The translations under genes were made by a program, and so were the position numbers. This document shows, piece after piece, positions 1 through 6,413 of a stretch of DNA of 7,951 nucleotides. Under the pieces are notes generated by a model that saw only the letters and a program-made list of their open reading frames with translations, did not search any database and was not told where the DNA came from. Origin of the DNA: an uncultured Eubacteriaceae bacterium. GTDB taxonomy: Bacteria; Bacillota; Clostridia; Lachnospirales; Lachnospiraceae. Location of the stretch: contig CAMEUH010000109.1 of NCBI GenBank assembly GCA_945938055.1, forward strand, positions 1 to 7,951, in the 5' to 3' direction. Positions within the stretch are counted from its first letter, which is position 1, and each line of letters opens with the position of its first letter.

Positions 1-573
1 ATTTCGCTTTATCTTCAGGATTAACTCTTTTCCTTCACAATTCATGATGCAGTCTATCAGTTCATTTTTATTGGAAACATTCGCTCCGTTTACAGAAAGA
101 ATATTATCCCCCTTACGAATGATATTTTCTGATGGACAGACAGAACGTCCATCCATGGTCATAAAGGTTGCATTATCCACAACAAGAACGCCTTCTGATT
201 TTAAATATACTCCAACCGGCATTCCTCCGGCATATAATTCTTTCTGTTCCACAACATTCAGTGTGATATCTTTATAATAAATCAGGCCGAACAGTTTCAG
301 CTTTACATCATAAGAACCTGGTTCTCCTGTCTTAATGGAAACTGGGCCACTAAAATTAACAGAAGAGATATTTTTCCCTTCACTGACACTTTGGGTATGA
401 ATTTCGCCGGTTAACGGCAGCCCGAGATTAAGAATACTTTCCTCATCTTCCTGCAGGACAATTTTGTCCGGGACACGTGAAACAACAGAATAAGCTGTAA
501 ATCCAAAGAGACCCAGAAGTCCTGCAATCAGAAAAGTATATAGAAAAATTTTATATTTCACATAGGAACTCAT
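1..573 (-). CDS. spoIVB: SpoIVB, stage IV sporulation serine peptidase (S55 family), N-terminal 191 residues only
   Basis: The frame opens at 573 and runs off the left edge, giving 191 residues. Seen: a short basic N-terminus, a single hydrophobic segment at about residues 9-28 (uncleaved signal/anchor), an extracytoplasmic linker, then a PDZ-type domain from about residue 115 with GGMPVGVYLKSEGVLVV and KGDNILSVNG. The S55 catalytic part lies outside the window. In B. subtilis, SpoIVB is made in the forespore, secreted into the intermembrane space, and triggers pro-sigma-K processing by cleaving SpoIVFA. The start is set by AGGAGG at 581-586, 7 nt from the ATG, and by the hydrophobic segment following at once. 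It lies 49 nt downstream of recN, the conserved position before spo0A. The ATG and part of the Shine-Dalgarno sequence sit in a 12-bp hairpin arm (571-610). Identity is confident from membrane anchor, PDZ and context together. Confidence 0.93.
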   Translation of the reverse strand, partial: MSSYVKYKIFLYTFLIAGLLGLFGFTAYSVVSRVPDKIVLQEDEESILNLGLPLTGEIHTQSVSEGKNISSVNFSGPVSIKTGEPGSYDVKLKLFGLIYYKDITLNVVEQKELYAGGMPVGVYLKSEGVLVVDNATFMTMDGRSVCPSENIIRKGDNILSVNGANVSNKNELIDCIMNCEGKELILKIKRN

Positions 574-610
574 ACTATTTCCTCCTTTTCATTTCGTTGG
601 AAATAGTATG
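571..610 (-). promoter_or_regulatory. Perfect 12-bp inverted repeat enclosing the spoIVB ribosome-binding site and start codon
   Basis: Positions 571-582 and 599-610 are exact reverse complements (CATACTATTTCC / GGAAATAGTATG) with a 16-nt loop at 583-598. In minus-strand RNA the 3' arm ends with the spoIVB AUG, which pairs with CAU of the 5' arm. The last two G of AGGAGG are also in the stem, while AGGA is in the loop. There is no U-tract after the stem, so it does not look like an intrinsic terminator. The inferred role is to block spoIVB translation on mRNA reading through from recN. The repeat is certain; the function is not tested. Confidence 0.75.
604..610 (-). promoter_or_regulatory. 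Possible sigma-G/sigma-F type -10 element for spoIVB
   Basis: The minus strand reads CATACTA, matching the CATnnTA form of the forespore sigma-G -10 box, 31 nt before the spoIVB start. spoIVB is a forespore gene in B. subtilis, so such a promoter is expected nearby. The -35 side is poor: 15 nt upstream the pentamer is CAATC, which keeps only the central AT of the usual GnATR. Start of transcription about 7 nt downstream would remove the 5' arm of the hairpin. Weak call. Confidence 0.3.
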
Positions 611-622
611 TGTCTTTTCCTG

Positions 623-1231
623 TTAGATTGAATTAGAAGTTTTTGTGCGTAGTGCCAAATCTTTCATCTCTCTTGCGTTATTCATGACATTTTCCGTAAT
701 GGAAACACCGCCAAGAAGTCTTGCAAGCTCATTAATGCTTTCTTTGGTATTTAATGGATGAATGGTTGTAACCGTACTTCCATTATTTACATGTTTTTCA
801 ATAACAAAATGTTCATCCGCCATTGCTGCAATCTGTGGAAGATGGGTAATACAAAGTACCTGATGGGTACGGCTGATTTCGTTTAATTTGACAGAAACCA
901 TCTGTGCCGTTCTTCCGCTGATTCCGGTATCAATTTCATCAAAAATCAATGTTTCAATATCATCCTTATCTGCCAGAACCGTTTTGATGGCAAGCATGAT
1001 TCTGGACAATTCACCACCGGATGCCACTTTGGCCAACGGCTTTAAATCTTCTCCCGGATTCGTACTGATCATAAATTCCAGTTCATCAAACCCTTCTGCC
1101 GAAAAGCTTTCTGTCCGTTCCACCTGAATTTGAAAACGCACATCCGGGAAATTCAGTTCCTTCATTGCTTTTTCCATGGAAGCAGAAAGATACGCTGCTG
1201 CATCTTTTCGTATTTTCGATAATTCTTCGCA
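623..1231 (-). CDS. recN: RecN C-terminal fragment, out of frame with its 5' part
   Basis: The frame is open from 1231 to the TAA at 623-625, 202 codons in all. It begins with EELSKIRKDAAAYLSAS, and the first internal ATG is at 1177 (184 residues from there). It holds the second half of the ATPase head: SGGELSR signature, TLIFDEIDTG Walker B and CITHLPQIA with the switch His. No Shine-Dalgarno-like purine run precedes the ATG at 1177, so independent translation is doubtful; this is best read as the stranded 3' half of recN. The coding sequence after the break looks fully intact, which argues for a recent lesion or a sequence error. Confidence 0.55.
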   Translation of the reverse strand, partial: CEELSKIRKDAAAYLSASMEKAMKELNFPDVRFQIQVERTESFSAEGFDELEFMISTNPGEDLKPLAKVASGGELSRIMLAIKTVLADKDDIETLIFDEIDTGISGRTAQMVSVKLNEISRTHQVLCITHLPQIAAMADEHFVIEKHVNNGSTVTTIHPLNTKESINELARLLGGVSITENVMNNAREMKDLALRTKTSNSI

Positions 1232-2273
1232 TTAGTTTTTCTTTATTTTCTTCATAATTTCGTAAGCGGGTCAGTTTTTCATCCTGTTGCTGATAATATT
1301 GTTTGATTTCCCCAATGGAATTTCCGTATTTTTGCTTCAAACGGTTAATAAAACTTAAACGTTCTTCCACATAGGCATACTGCTCTTCATCATATTCCAT
1401 TTCGGAAAGATAATCGCTGATATCGGAAGTCAGTCCGTTCATCAAATCTTCCACATCACGAACCTGATCCAGAATGCCATTTAATGCAGGATCATATTCC
1501 GATGCATAAGAAATATCTTTATAAACCTTACTGATTAACGTAGAAATACTCTCATCCTGCATGCTTAAGATTTCATGTGCATTTTGTATATTTTCTGCAA
1601 TTTTTCTGGAATTATTATATTTTTTGAACAATGCCTCCAGTTCCAGGTCTTCTCCCTCTTTTAATGAGGCTTCTTCAATTTCTTTTAATTCATATTCCAG
1701 ATAATCAATCTCCCTGTTTAACTGTTCTGCATCCATGTCATATTCAGAAAGCTGTTCTTTTGTCATACGATACTTATCATATTCCTGTTTCAGGCTTTCC
1801 TTAACTTCCAGCTCTTTCTGCCCGGCATAACGGTCAATCATGGCAAGATAATTCTTCTTATACAGCAGGGACTGATGTTCATGCTGTCCATGAATATCAA
1901 TTAAAAGTGCTGCTATTTCCCGCACTTCACCCAGTGTTTTTGTTTCACCATTTACCTTAAGGATTGTCCGGTTTGGAAGAATTTTTCTGGAAATAATAAC
2001 AATTCCTTCCTCCAGTTCCACCACATCAAGCTGTTTTAACTGATGGATTTTTTCCGGAGAACATACTTTAAAAGTCAGTTCACATAATGCATATTCTGCT
2101 CCCTTCCGGATGAAATCACCATTGACTTTTCCTCCAAGGGCAACATTAATAGAACCGATAAGTATTGATTTACCGGCTCCCGTTTCACCTGTCAGTATAT
2201 TCAGGCCATTTTCAAAATTAATATCTGCCTCTTCAATCAGAGCAAGATTTTTTACGTGTAAATTGATCAGCAT
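1086..2273 (-). CDS. recN: RecN N-terminal fragment (395 codons, last ~47 out of frame)
   Basis: This is what ribosomes starting at the normal recN ATG would make. Residues 1-348 are genuine RecN: the ATP-binding head half with Walker A (29-36), the HGQHEHQ motif (128-134) and the ascending coiled coil rich in Glu, Lys and Tyr. Residues 349-395 come from the wrong frame; the tail from residue 357 (RCSSVSFCFHG...) is Cys/Ser/Gly-rich and unlike a coiled coil. Without the signature and Walker B half, this product cannot form a complete ATPase. The start is well supported: AAGGTGA ends 4 nt before the ATG and MLINLHVKNLALI is a standard RecN N-terminus. argR ends 50 nt upstream. Confidence 0.6.
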   Translation of the reverse strand: MLINLHVKNLALIEEADINFENGLNILTGETGAGKSILIGSINVALGGKVNGDFIRKGAEYALCELTFKVCSPEKIHQLKQLDVVELEEGIVIISRKILPNRTILKVNGETKTLGEVREIAALLIDIHGQHEHQSLLYKKNYLAMIDRYAGQKELEVKESLKQEYDKYRMTKEQLSEYDMDAEQLNREIDYLEYELKEIEEASLKEGEDLELEALFKKYNNSRKIAENIQNAHEILSMQDESISTLISKVYKDISYASEYDPALNGILDQVRDVEDLMNGLTSDISDYLSEMEYDEEQYAYVEERLSFINRLKQKYGNSIGEIKQYYQQQDEKLTRLRNYEENKEKLMRRIIENTKRCSSVSFCFHGKSNEGTEFPGCAFSNSGGTDRKLFGRRV

Positions 2274-2323
2274 TGTTTCACCTTACATAGAAAAAACCAT
2301 ATCGTAAATTTTATGAAAAGCAC

Positions 2324-2782
2324 TTAAGCATGCTTTACAATCTTGTTAATGGAATTCATGACAGCCCTGGCATCCTCTGTTGTCTTGACCGCACACATAA
2401 TCGTATCATCTCCTGCGATAGAACCGATGATTCCACTCATTTTCATGGCGTCAATTGCTGCTGCCACCGCCATTGCCATGCCAGAAACCGTTTTGACAAC
2501 CAAAAGCCCCGGTGCCGTATCCATACTAACAAAACCATCCTTTAAGACACGGATGTATTTTTCATTTAATACCTCCGTATTATGGCTCTGATACGTGTAT
2601 TTCTGCTTTCCGCCTTCATAAGAAATCTTTGTAAGCTTTAAATCACGGATATCACGGGAAATTGTGGACTGGGTAACATCACAGCCAAGTTCATTCAGCC
2701 GGTAAACCAGTTCATCCTGTGTCTCAATGTTATATTTTCCAATTAATTCAATAATCTTGGCATGTCTGGAAGTTTTTTTCAT
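2324..2782 (-). CDS. argR: ArgR/AhrC arginine repressor
   Basis: It encodes 152 residues, the usual ArgR length of about 150. This is an arginine-dependent hexameric DNA-binding protein that represses arginine synthesis and, in Bacillus, activates catabolism. Seen: an N-terminal winged-helix domain with recognition helix TQSTISRDIRDLKL (37-50), a linker, then the oligomerisation and arginine-binding domain with GMAMAVAAAID (101-111) and the GSIAGDDTI motif (120-128) that contacts arginine. The start is set by AGGGTG at 2788-2793, 5 nt from the ATG, and by the MKKTSRHAKIIELI family-type start. nadK ends 13 nt upstream and recN starts 50 nt downstream, so it is probably in one transcript with both. 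A near-consensus ARG box at 2796-2809 suggests autoregulation. The argR-recN pairing is conserved in Firmicutes. Confidence 0.96.
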   Translation of the reverse strand: MKKTSRHAKIIELIGKYNIETQDELVYRLNELGCDVTQSTISRDIRDLKLTKISYEGGKQKYTYQSHNTEVLNEKYIRVLKDGFVSMDTAPGLLVVKTVSGMAMAVAAAIDAMKMSGIIGSIAGDDTIMCAVKTTEDARAVMNSINKIVKHA

Positions 2783-2795
2783 GAATTCACCCTGC

Positions 2796-2809
2796 TTAAT
2801 TATTATTCA
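2796..2809 (-). promoter_or_regulatory. Candidate ARG box (ArgR operator) at the nadK-argR junction
   Basis: The minus strand reads TGAATAATAATTAA, which fits the palindromic ARG box core TGAATWWWWATTCA at 13 of 14 positions. It overlaps the last codons and stop of nadK (MNNN-stop) and ends 13 nt before the argR ATG. A weaker second match (11 of 14) lies at 2768-2781 over the argR start; the 28-nt start-to-start distance is longer than the usual 20-21. The first match may arise by chance from Asn codons, so this is tentative. Confidence 0.35.
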
Positions 2810-3662
2810 TCTTTTTGCCAATCAGCTGAAGGAAACTCAGCTTATTGGTCTTAATAAAATCTGCCTTGGAATCGGACCGTTTAATGATAATCCGGTCACC
2901 GGTTACCATCTTGCAGAATAACTCACCATCAAAGGACGCAACACGTTCCTCTTTTAATCCTTTATTGTCACTCATGACAATTTCTATGGTATCATCCTTA
3001 CTCAGGATAATACTTCTCTTATTCAGCGTATGCGGACAGATTGGTGTAATCATCATGATTTCTGCATTTGGCTGCACAATTGGTCCGCCAGCGGAAAGAC
3101 TGTATGCCGTGGAGCCTGTTGCCGTTGCAATAATCACTCCGTCTGCAGAATAAGCATTCAGGAATTCTCCATTTACATAAACATCAAAGTCAATGACTTT
3201 TAAGGTTCCGCAACGGTTAATGACAATATCATTTAAGGCAGTGTTGTCATAAATCATTTCCCCATTCCGGTAAACAGTTCCGTGAAGCATCATCCGGCTG
3301 TCCAGCTCATAATCATTTTTAATGATGGCAGATAATGCATCATAAATATTATCCTTATCCACATCCGTCAAAAAGCCCAGCGTGCCAATATTCACCCCAA
3401 GCATCGGAATATTCTTTTTGTTTAAATCCCTGGATGCCTGAATCAGGGTTCCATCGCCTCCCAGAACAATAATGCAGTCTACATCCTCCGGAATTTTATC
3501 CGCATTGGTATAACGATATCGTGTATACTTCAAATCCTCATTAATATCCTGACAGAGACACTCCATGCCCATGCCCTTTAAATAATTCACAATTTCATAT
3601 GTAAAAGAAAAATCAGGGTCTTTTACTTTGTTTGTCACAACATAAAATTTACGCATACTCAT
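2796..3662 (-). CDS. nadK: NAD kinase
   Basis: It encodes 288 residues, normal for bacterial NAD kinase. It phosphorylates NAD+ to NADP+ with ATP or polyphosphate in the cytosol. Seen: the catalytic GGDGT (68-72) in IIVLGGDGTLIQASRDL, the ND pair of the NE/D motif (N144-D145 in TALNDIVINR), the Gly-rich DGVIIATATGSTAYSLSAGG (174-193), and ITPICPHTLNKRS (205-217). The start is ambiguous: M1 (3662) has AAGGAG 10 nt upstream, whereas M3 (ATG 3654-3656) has AAGGG 7 nt upstream; M1 is kept here. It begins 43 nt after tlyA and is followed 13 nt later by argR. A sigma-A-like promoter at 3703-3731 would start a transcript about 34 nt before this ATG. B. subtilis does not keep nadK in this cluster, while Clostridia commonly do. 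Confidence 0.96.
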   Translation of the reverse strand: MSMRKFYVVTNKVKDPDFSFTYEIVNYLKGMGMECLCQDINEDLKYTRYRYTNADKIPEDVDCIIVLGGDGTLIQASRDLNKKNIPMLGVNIGTLGFLTDVDKDNIYDALSAIIKNDYELDSRMMLHGTVYRNGEMIYDNTALNDIVINRCGTLKVIDFDVYVNGEFLNAYSADGVIIATATGSTAYSLSAGGPIVQPNAEIMMITPICPHTLNKRSIILSKDDTIEIVMSDNKGLKEERVASFDGELFCKMVTGDRIIIKRSDSKADFIKTNKLSFLQLIGKKMNNN

Positions 3663-3702
3663 ACCCTTATGACTCCTTGTACTTTTTTATCGTACTTCTT
3701 TC

Positions 3703-3731
3703 ATTCTACAATACTTCATGAGCTTTTTCAA
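3703..3731 (-). promoter_or_regulatory. Predicted sigma-A promoter for nadK-argR-recN
   Basis: On the minus strand TTGAAA (3726-3731) and TAGAAT (3703-3708) are separated by exactly 17 nt. Each matches the housekeeping consensus (TTGACA / TATAAT) at 5 of 6 positions. The -10 box overlaps the TAG stop of tlyA, and the start of transcription would fall near 3696, giving a leader of about 34 nt before nadK. It lies in the last codons of tlyA, so it would be an internal promoter dividing the cluster. Prediction from sequence only. Confidence 0.55.
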
Positions 3732-4509
3732 CAATTTCGTGAAGTTCAAATGGAACATTGTCCCGTATGATAGCATCCACATGATTCTGTAAATGAAGCA
3801 GATATTCAATATTTCCTTCCGGTCCTTTGATTGGTGAAAATTCCAGATTCAGTAACTCAAAGCCAATGGATATCGCATAGTCAGAGACCATCTGTATGAC
3901 CTCTTCATGTACCGTTTTATCCCTTACAACGCCTTTCTTTCCAACCTTTTCCCTGCCAGCCTCAAACTGCGGTTTAATCAGACAGGCAATCTGTCCATCC
4001 GGCGTCAGAAGATTTTTGACCGGTAAAAGGACTTTCGTCAGGGAAATAAAGGAAACATCAATGCTTGCAAATTCAACAGGTTCTTCAATTTCATCCGGTG
4101 TCACATAACGAATATTCGTTTTTTCCATACAGACAACACGTTCATCCTGACGCAGCTTCCACGCCAGCTGTCCATGTCCCACATCAACAGAATACACCTT
4201 AACAGCACCATTTTGCAGCATACAGTCGGTAAAGCCTCCTGTAGAAGCTCCCACGTCCATACAGACCTTTCCGGCAAGCGTAATGTCGAAATTTTCCATC
4301 GCTTTTTCAAGCTTTAAACCGCCCCTGCTTACATACTTTAAAGACGATCCCTTTACCACAATGAGTGCTTTCTCATCAAACATTGTTCCTGCCTTATCTT
4401 CTTTCTGCCCGTTCACATACACATTGCCAGACATGATAATTGCCTTGGCCTTTTCCCTGGAAGGTGCCAGTCCTTGATTAACCAGCAATACATCTAATCT
4501 TTCTTTCAT
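3706..4509 (-). CDS. tlyA: TlyA family rRNA (cytidine-2'-O)-methyltransferase
   Basis: It encodes 267 residues. TlyA enzymes methylate the ribose 2'-OH of 23S rRNA C1920 and, in some (type II), 16S rRNA C1409; the sequence alone does not settle the type here. The old name 'hemolysin A' is not a secure function. Seen: an N-terminal S4 RNA-binding domain (about 1-60, with ERLDVLLVNQGLAPSREKAK and VYVNGQ), then SRGGLKLEKA and an FtsJ-like SAM-binding fold with VGASTGGFTDC (86-96), VDVGHGQL (108-115), DVSFISL (151-157) and CLIKPQFEAGR (176-186). The start is set by AAAGGA (4517-4522) 7 nt before the ATG, which overlaps the dxs stop codon; the intergenic gap is only 11 nt, so tlyA is co-transcribed with dxs. 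There is no signal peptide. It is the counterpart of B. subtilis yqxC. Confidence 0.94.
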   Translation of the reverse strand: MKERLDVLLVNQGLAPSREKAKAIIMSGNVYVNGQKEDKAGTMFDEKALIVVKGSSLKYVSRGGLKLEKAMENFDITLAGKVCMDVGASTGGFTDCMLQNGAVKVYSVDVGHGQLAWKLRQDERVVCMEKTNIRYVTPDEIEEPVEFASIDVSFISLTKVLLPVKNLLTPDGQIACLIKPQFEAGREKVGKKGVVRDKTVHEEVIQMVSDYAISIGFELLNLEFSPIKGPEGNIEYLLHLQNHVDAIIRDNVPFELHEIVEKAHEVL

Positions 4510-4520
4510 GTTCTAATCCT

Positions 4521-6383
4521 TTACTGCACGGAAAGCTTCCGAATCATTTCTATCACAGTATCCTTATCAATACAGGTTTCTTTTCTAAGTATTTCCACGC
4601 TTCCATGCTCTACATAATCATCCGGAAGCGCAACGTTGATTACTTTTATGTCATAGCCCCTGTCATTTACATAACGAAGCACGGCATCCCCATATCCGCC
4701 ATTGCGGACATTTTCCTCCATGGTAATCAGTGTTTTATGATTCTGCACCAGTCTGTCAATCATTTCTGTGTCAATCGGTTTGACAAACCGTGCATTAACC
4801 ACAGAAACCGAAATTCCTTCCTTTGCCAGGGTATCGCTGATTTCCAGTGCACTCTGGACCATGTTTCCGACTGCAAGTAATGCAGTTTGGGATTTGGGTC
4901 TTAACATTTCACTTTTTCCAAATACCACCGGCGCAACACACTCATTGACGCACAGTTCACATTTTCCTCGTGGATATCGAAGTGCCATCGGGCACTCAGA
5001 CCTTAAGGAAAACTCCAGCATTGCCTTTAGTTCTTCTCCATTCTTCGGTGCCATGACCGTCATGTTCGGAATGCAGCTAAGATAGGATAAATCAAAAATT
5101 CCCTGATGTGTTTCCCCATCACTTCCTACAAGACCTGCCCTGTCAATGGCAAAAACTACCGGAAGCTTCTGGATGCAGACATCATGAAGAATCTGGTCAT
5201 ATGCGCGCTGTAAAAAAGAGGAATAAATTGCCACAACTGGTTTCATTCCGCCAGCAGCAAGTCCTGCCGCAAAGGTCACCGCATGTTCTTCTGCAATTCC
5301 CACATCAAAAAAGCGGTCCGGATAGTTTTTGGCAAAATCAGAGAGTCCGGTTCCATCCGGCATGGCAGCAGAAATTGCTACAATTTTACTGTCATTCTTT
5401 GCCATTTCCAGCATTTTTTCCGAAAAAGCCTTCGTAAAGCTCTTGCAATCCGGCTTTTTCAAATCCTTACCGGTCTTCACATTAAACGGATTCACACCAT
5501 GATAATTTCCGGGATTCTTTTCCGCAAATTTATATCCTTTTCCCTTTTTGGTAATAACATGTACCAAAACACCATGTTTTACCTTTTTTGCCGTCTTAAA
5601 TGCCTTCATGAGCCGTGGAATGTCATGACCATCTATCGGACCAAGATAGGTAATCCCCATGTCTTCATAATTCATTCCCGGAATAAAGAAATGCTTAATA
5701 TTGCTTTTTGTCTTTTTAATTTTTTTAATGACCGTGTCGCCAACTCCCGGTATCTGTGCCAGCCTGTCTTTCACATTTTCCTTAATATCATTATACTTTT
5801 CATCCGTACGGATTTCATTCAGCATGGTAGAAATACCGCCCACGTTTTTTGAAATGGACATATTATTATCATTTAGGACTATGATAAAATTGGATTTCAA
5901 ATTGGACGCATTATTGAGTGCTTCCAAAGCCATTCCTCCGGTCAGGGCACCATCTCCGATTACGGATACCACACTATAATCTTCATGATTTAAATCCCTT
6001 GCACGAACATAACCAAGTCCTGCTGAAATGGAGGTGGAACTATGTCCTGTATCAAATGCATCCGAATCGCTTTCCCGGCGTTTTGGAAATCCACTCATCC
6101 CACCGAACTTCCGCAATTCATCAAAACCGGTTTTTCTCCCGGTCAGAATTTTATGGGTATAGGACTGATGTCCCACATCCCAGATAATCTTATCCTTGGG
6201 AAGGTCAAATGACAAATGTATTGCCATCGTTAACTCAACCACCCCCAGATTGGATGCCAGATGACCGCCTGTTTTACTAATTTTTTCGATTAGGAACTGT
6301 CGTATTTCTCCTGCCAGTTCCTCATATTGGGAAGGGTCTACCTTCTTAATGTCCCCCGGCATGTTAATTGTATCAAGAATCAT
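4521..6383 (-). CDS. dxs: 1-deoxy-D-xylulose-5-phosphate synthase
   Basis: It encodes 620 residues, full family length. It condenses pyruvate and glyceraldehyde 3-phosphate to DXP using thiamine diphosphate, the first step of the MEP isoprenoid route; DXP also feeds thiamine and pyridoxal synthesis. Seen: GGHLASNLG with the catalytic-type His (H41), VGHQSYTHK (70-78), the thiamine diphosphate motif GDGALTGG (143-150) through N171, GIAEEHA with the cofactor-activating Glu (362-368), DRAGLVGSDGETHQG (414-428) and YPRGK (470-474). The C-terminal transketolase domain follows to residue 620. The first ATG matches family N-termini (MILDTIN), and an in-frame TGA shortly upstream allows no earlier ATG. 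The ribosome site is poor: GGGAG lies 15 nt away, so coupling with ispA 30 nt upstream may help. ispA and dxs are both isoprenoid genes and form a functional pair. Confidence 0.98.
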   Translation of the reverse strand: MILDTINMPGDIKKVDPSQYEELAGEIRQFLIEKISKTGGHLASNLGVVELTMAIHLSFDLPKDKIIWDVGHQSYTHKILTGRKTGFDELRKFGGMSGFPKRRESDSDAFDTGHSSTSISAGLGYVRARDLNHEDYSVVSVIGDGALTGGMALEALNNASNLKSNFIIVLNDNNMSISKNVGGISTMLNEIRTDEKYNDIKENVKDRLAQIPGVGDTVIKKIKKTKSNIKHFFIPGMNYEDMGITYLGPIDGHDIPRLMKAFKTAKKVKHGVLVHVITKKGKGYKFAEKNPGNYHGVNPFNVKTGKDLKKPDCKSFTKAFSEKMLEMAKNDSKIVAISAAMPDGTGLSDFAKNYPDRFFDVGIAEEHAVTFAAGLAAGGMKPVVAIYSSFLQRAYDQILHDVCIQKLPVVFAIDRAGLVGSDGETHQGIFDLSYLSCIPNMTVMAPKNGEELKAMLEFSLRSECPMALRYPRGKCELCVNECVAPVVFGKSEMLRPKSQTALLAVGNMVQSALEISDTLAKEGISVSVVNARFVKPIDTEMIDRLVQNHKTLITMEENVRNGGYGDAVLRYVNDRGYDIKVINVALPDDYVEHGSVEILRKETCIDKDTVIEMIRKLSVQ

Positions 6384-6413
6384 GTTACACTTATTGGACT
6401 CCCATCATCTTCA

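Larger units (their letters stand above)
623..2273 (-). pseudogene. recN: RecN, DNA repair SMC-like ATPase, disrupted by a frameshift near 1220-1232
   Basis: Together the two reading frames cover a whole RecN: Walker A GETGAGKS (residues 29-36), the RecN-type HGQHEHQ (128-134), a long coiled-coil arm, then SGGELSR signature, TLIFDEIDTG Walker B and CITHLPQIA. RecN acts early in double-strand-break repair. The frame is lost just after Met348 (1230-1232). The correct downstream frame begins at about 1229-1228 with EELSKIRKDAAAYLS, a typical RecN arm segment, and has a TAA at 1232-1234, so the break must be downstream of that. The summed product is about 549 residues. From memory, relatives have roughly 22-23 residues between the NYEE-like point and the SxIRK-like motif; here there are about 9. 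That suggests a lost segment of 3n+2 bases near 40. AAGGTGA at 2278-2284 is the ribosome site. Loss of function or an assembly artefact are both possible. Confidence 0.88.

Noticed and set aside
173..181. Perfect DnaA-box 9-mer TTATCCACA inside spoIVB, with a second at 3355-3363 inside nadK
   Set aside because: The two copies are over 3 kb apart, both encode a Val-Asp pair followed by Lys or Asn in conserved protein segments, and there is no cluster, AT-rich unwinding region or dnaA/dnaN context.
571..610. Reading the recN-spoIVB inverted repeat as a transcription terminator
   Set aside because: There is no T-tract on either strand next to the stem, the stem is AT-rich, and one arm contains the start codon of the next gene.
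888..1127. Plus-strand open frames opposite the minus-strand genes (for example here, and at 2845-3153, 4768-5085 and 5283-5852)
   Set aside because: They lie antisense to well-recognised conserved genes, show no family motifs, and their composition is what reverse-strand shadows of these genes would give.
1205..1235. Programmed ribosomal frameshifting as an explanation for the split recN
   Set aside because: The junction has no recognisable slippery heptamer or release-factor-style stop-codon slip with an upstream Shine-Dalgarno sequence. RecN is not known to me to use recoding, and the arm also seems short. A deletion or sequence error fits better.
2317..2336. Inverted repeat AAAGCA / TGCTTT at the argR stop, possible terminator between argR and recN
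   Set aside because: The stem is only 6 bp with few GC pairs, and the run after it on the minus strand is just TTTTC. It is too weak for an intrinsic terminator.
4101..4310. Minus-strand 69-codon open frame inside tlyA in another frame
   Set aside because: It lies inside the conserved methyltransferase domain of TlyA with no recognisable motifs of its own.
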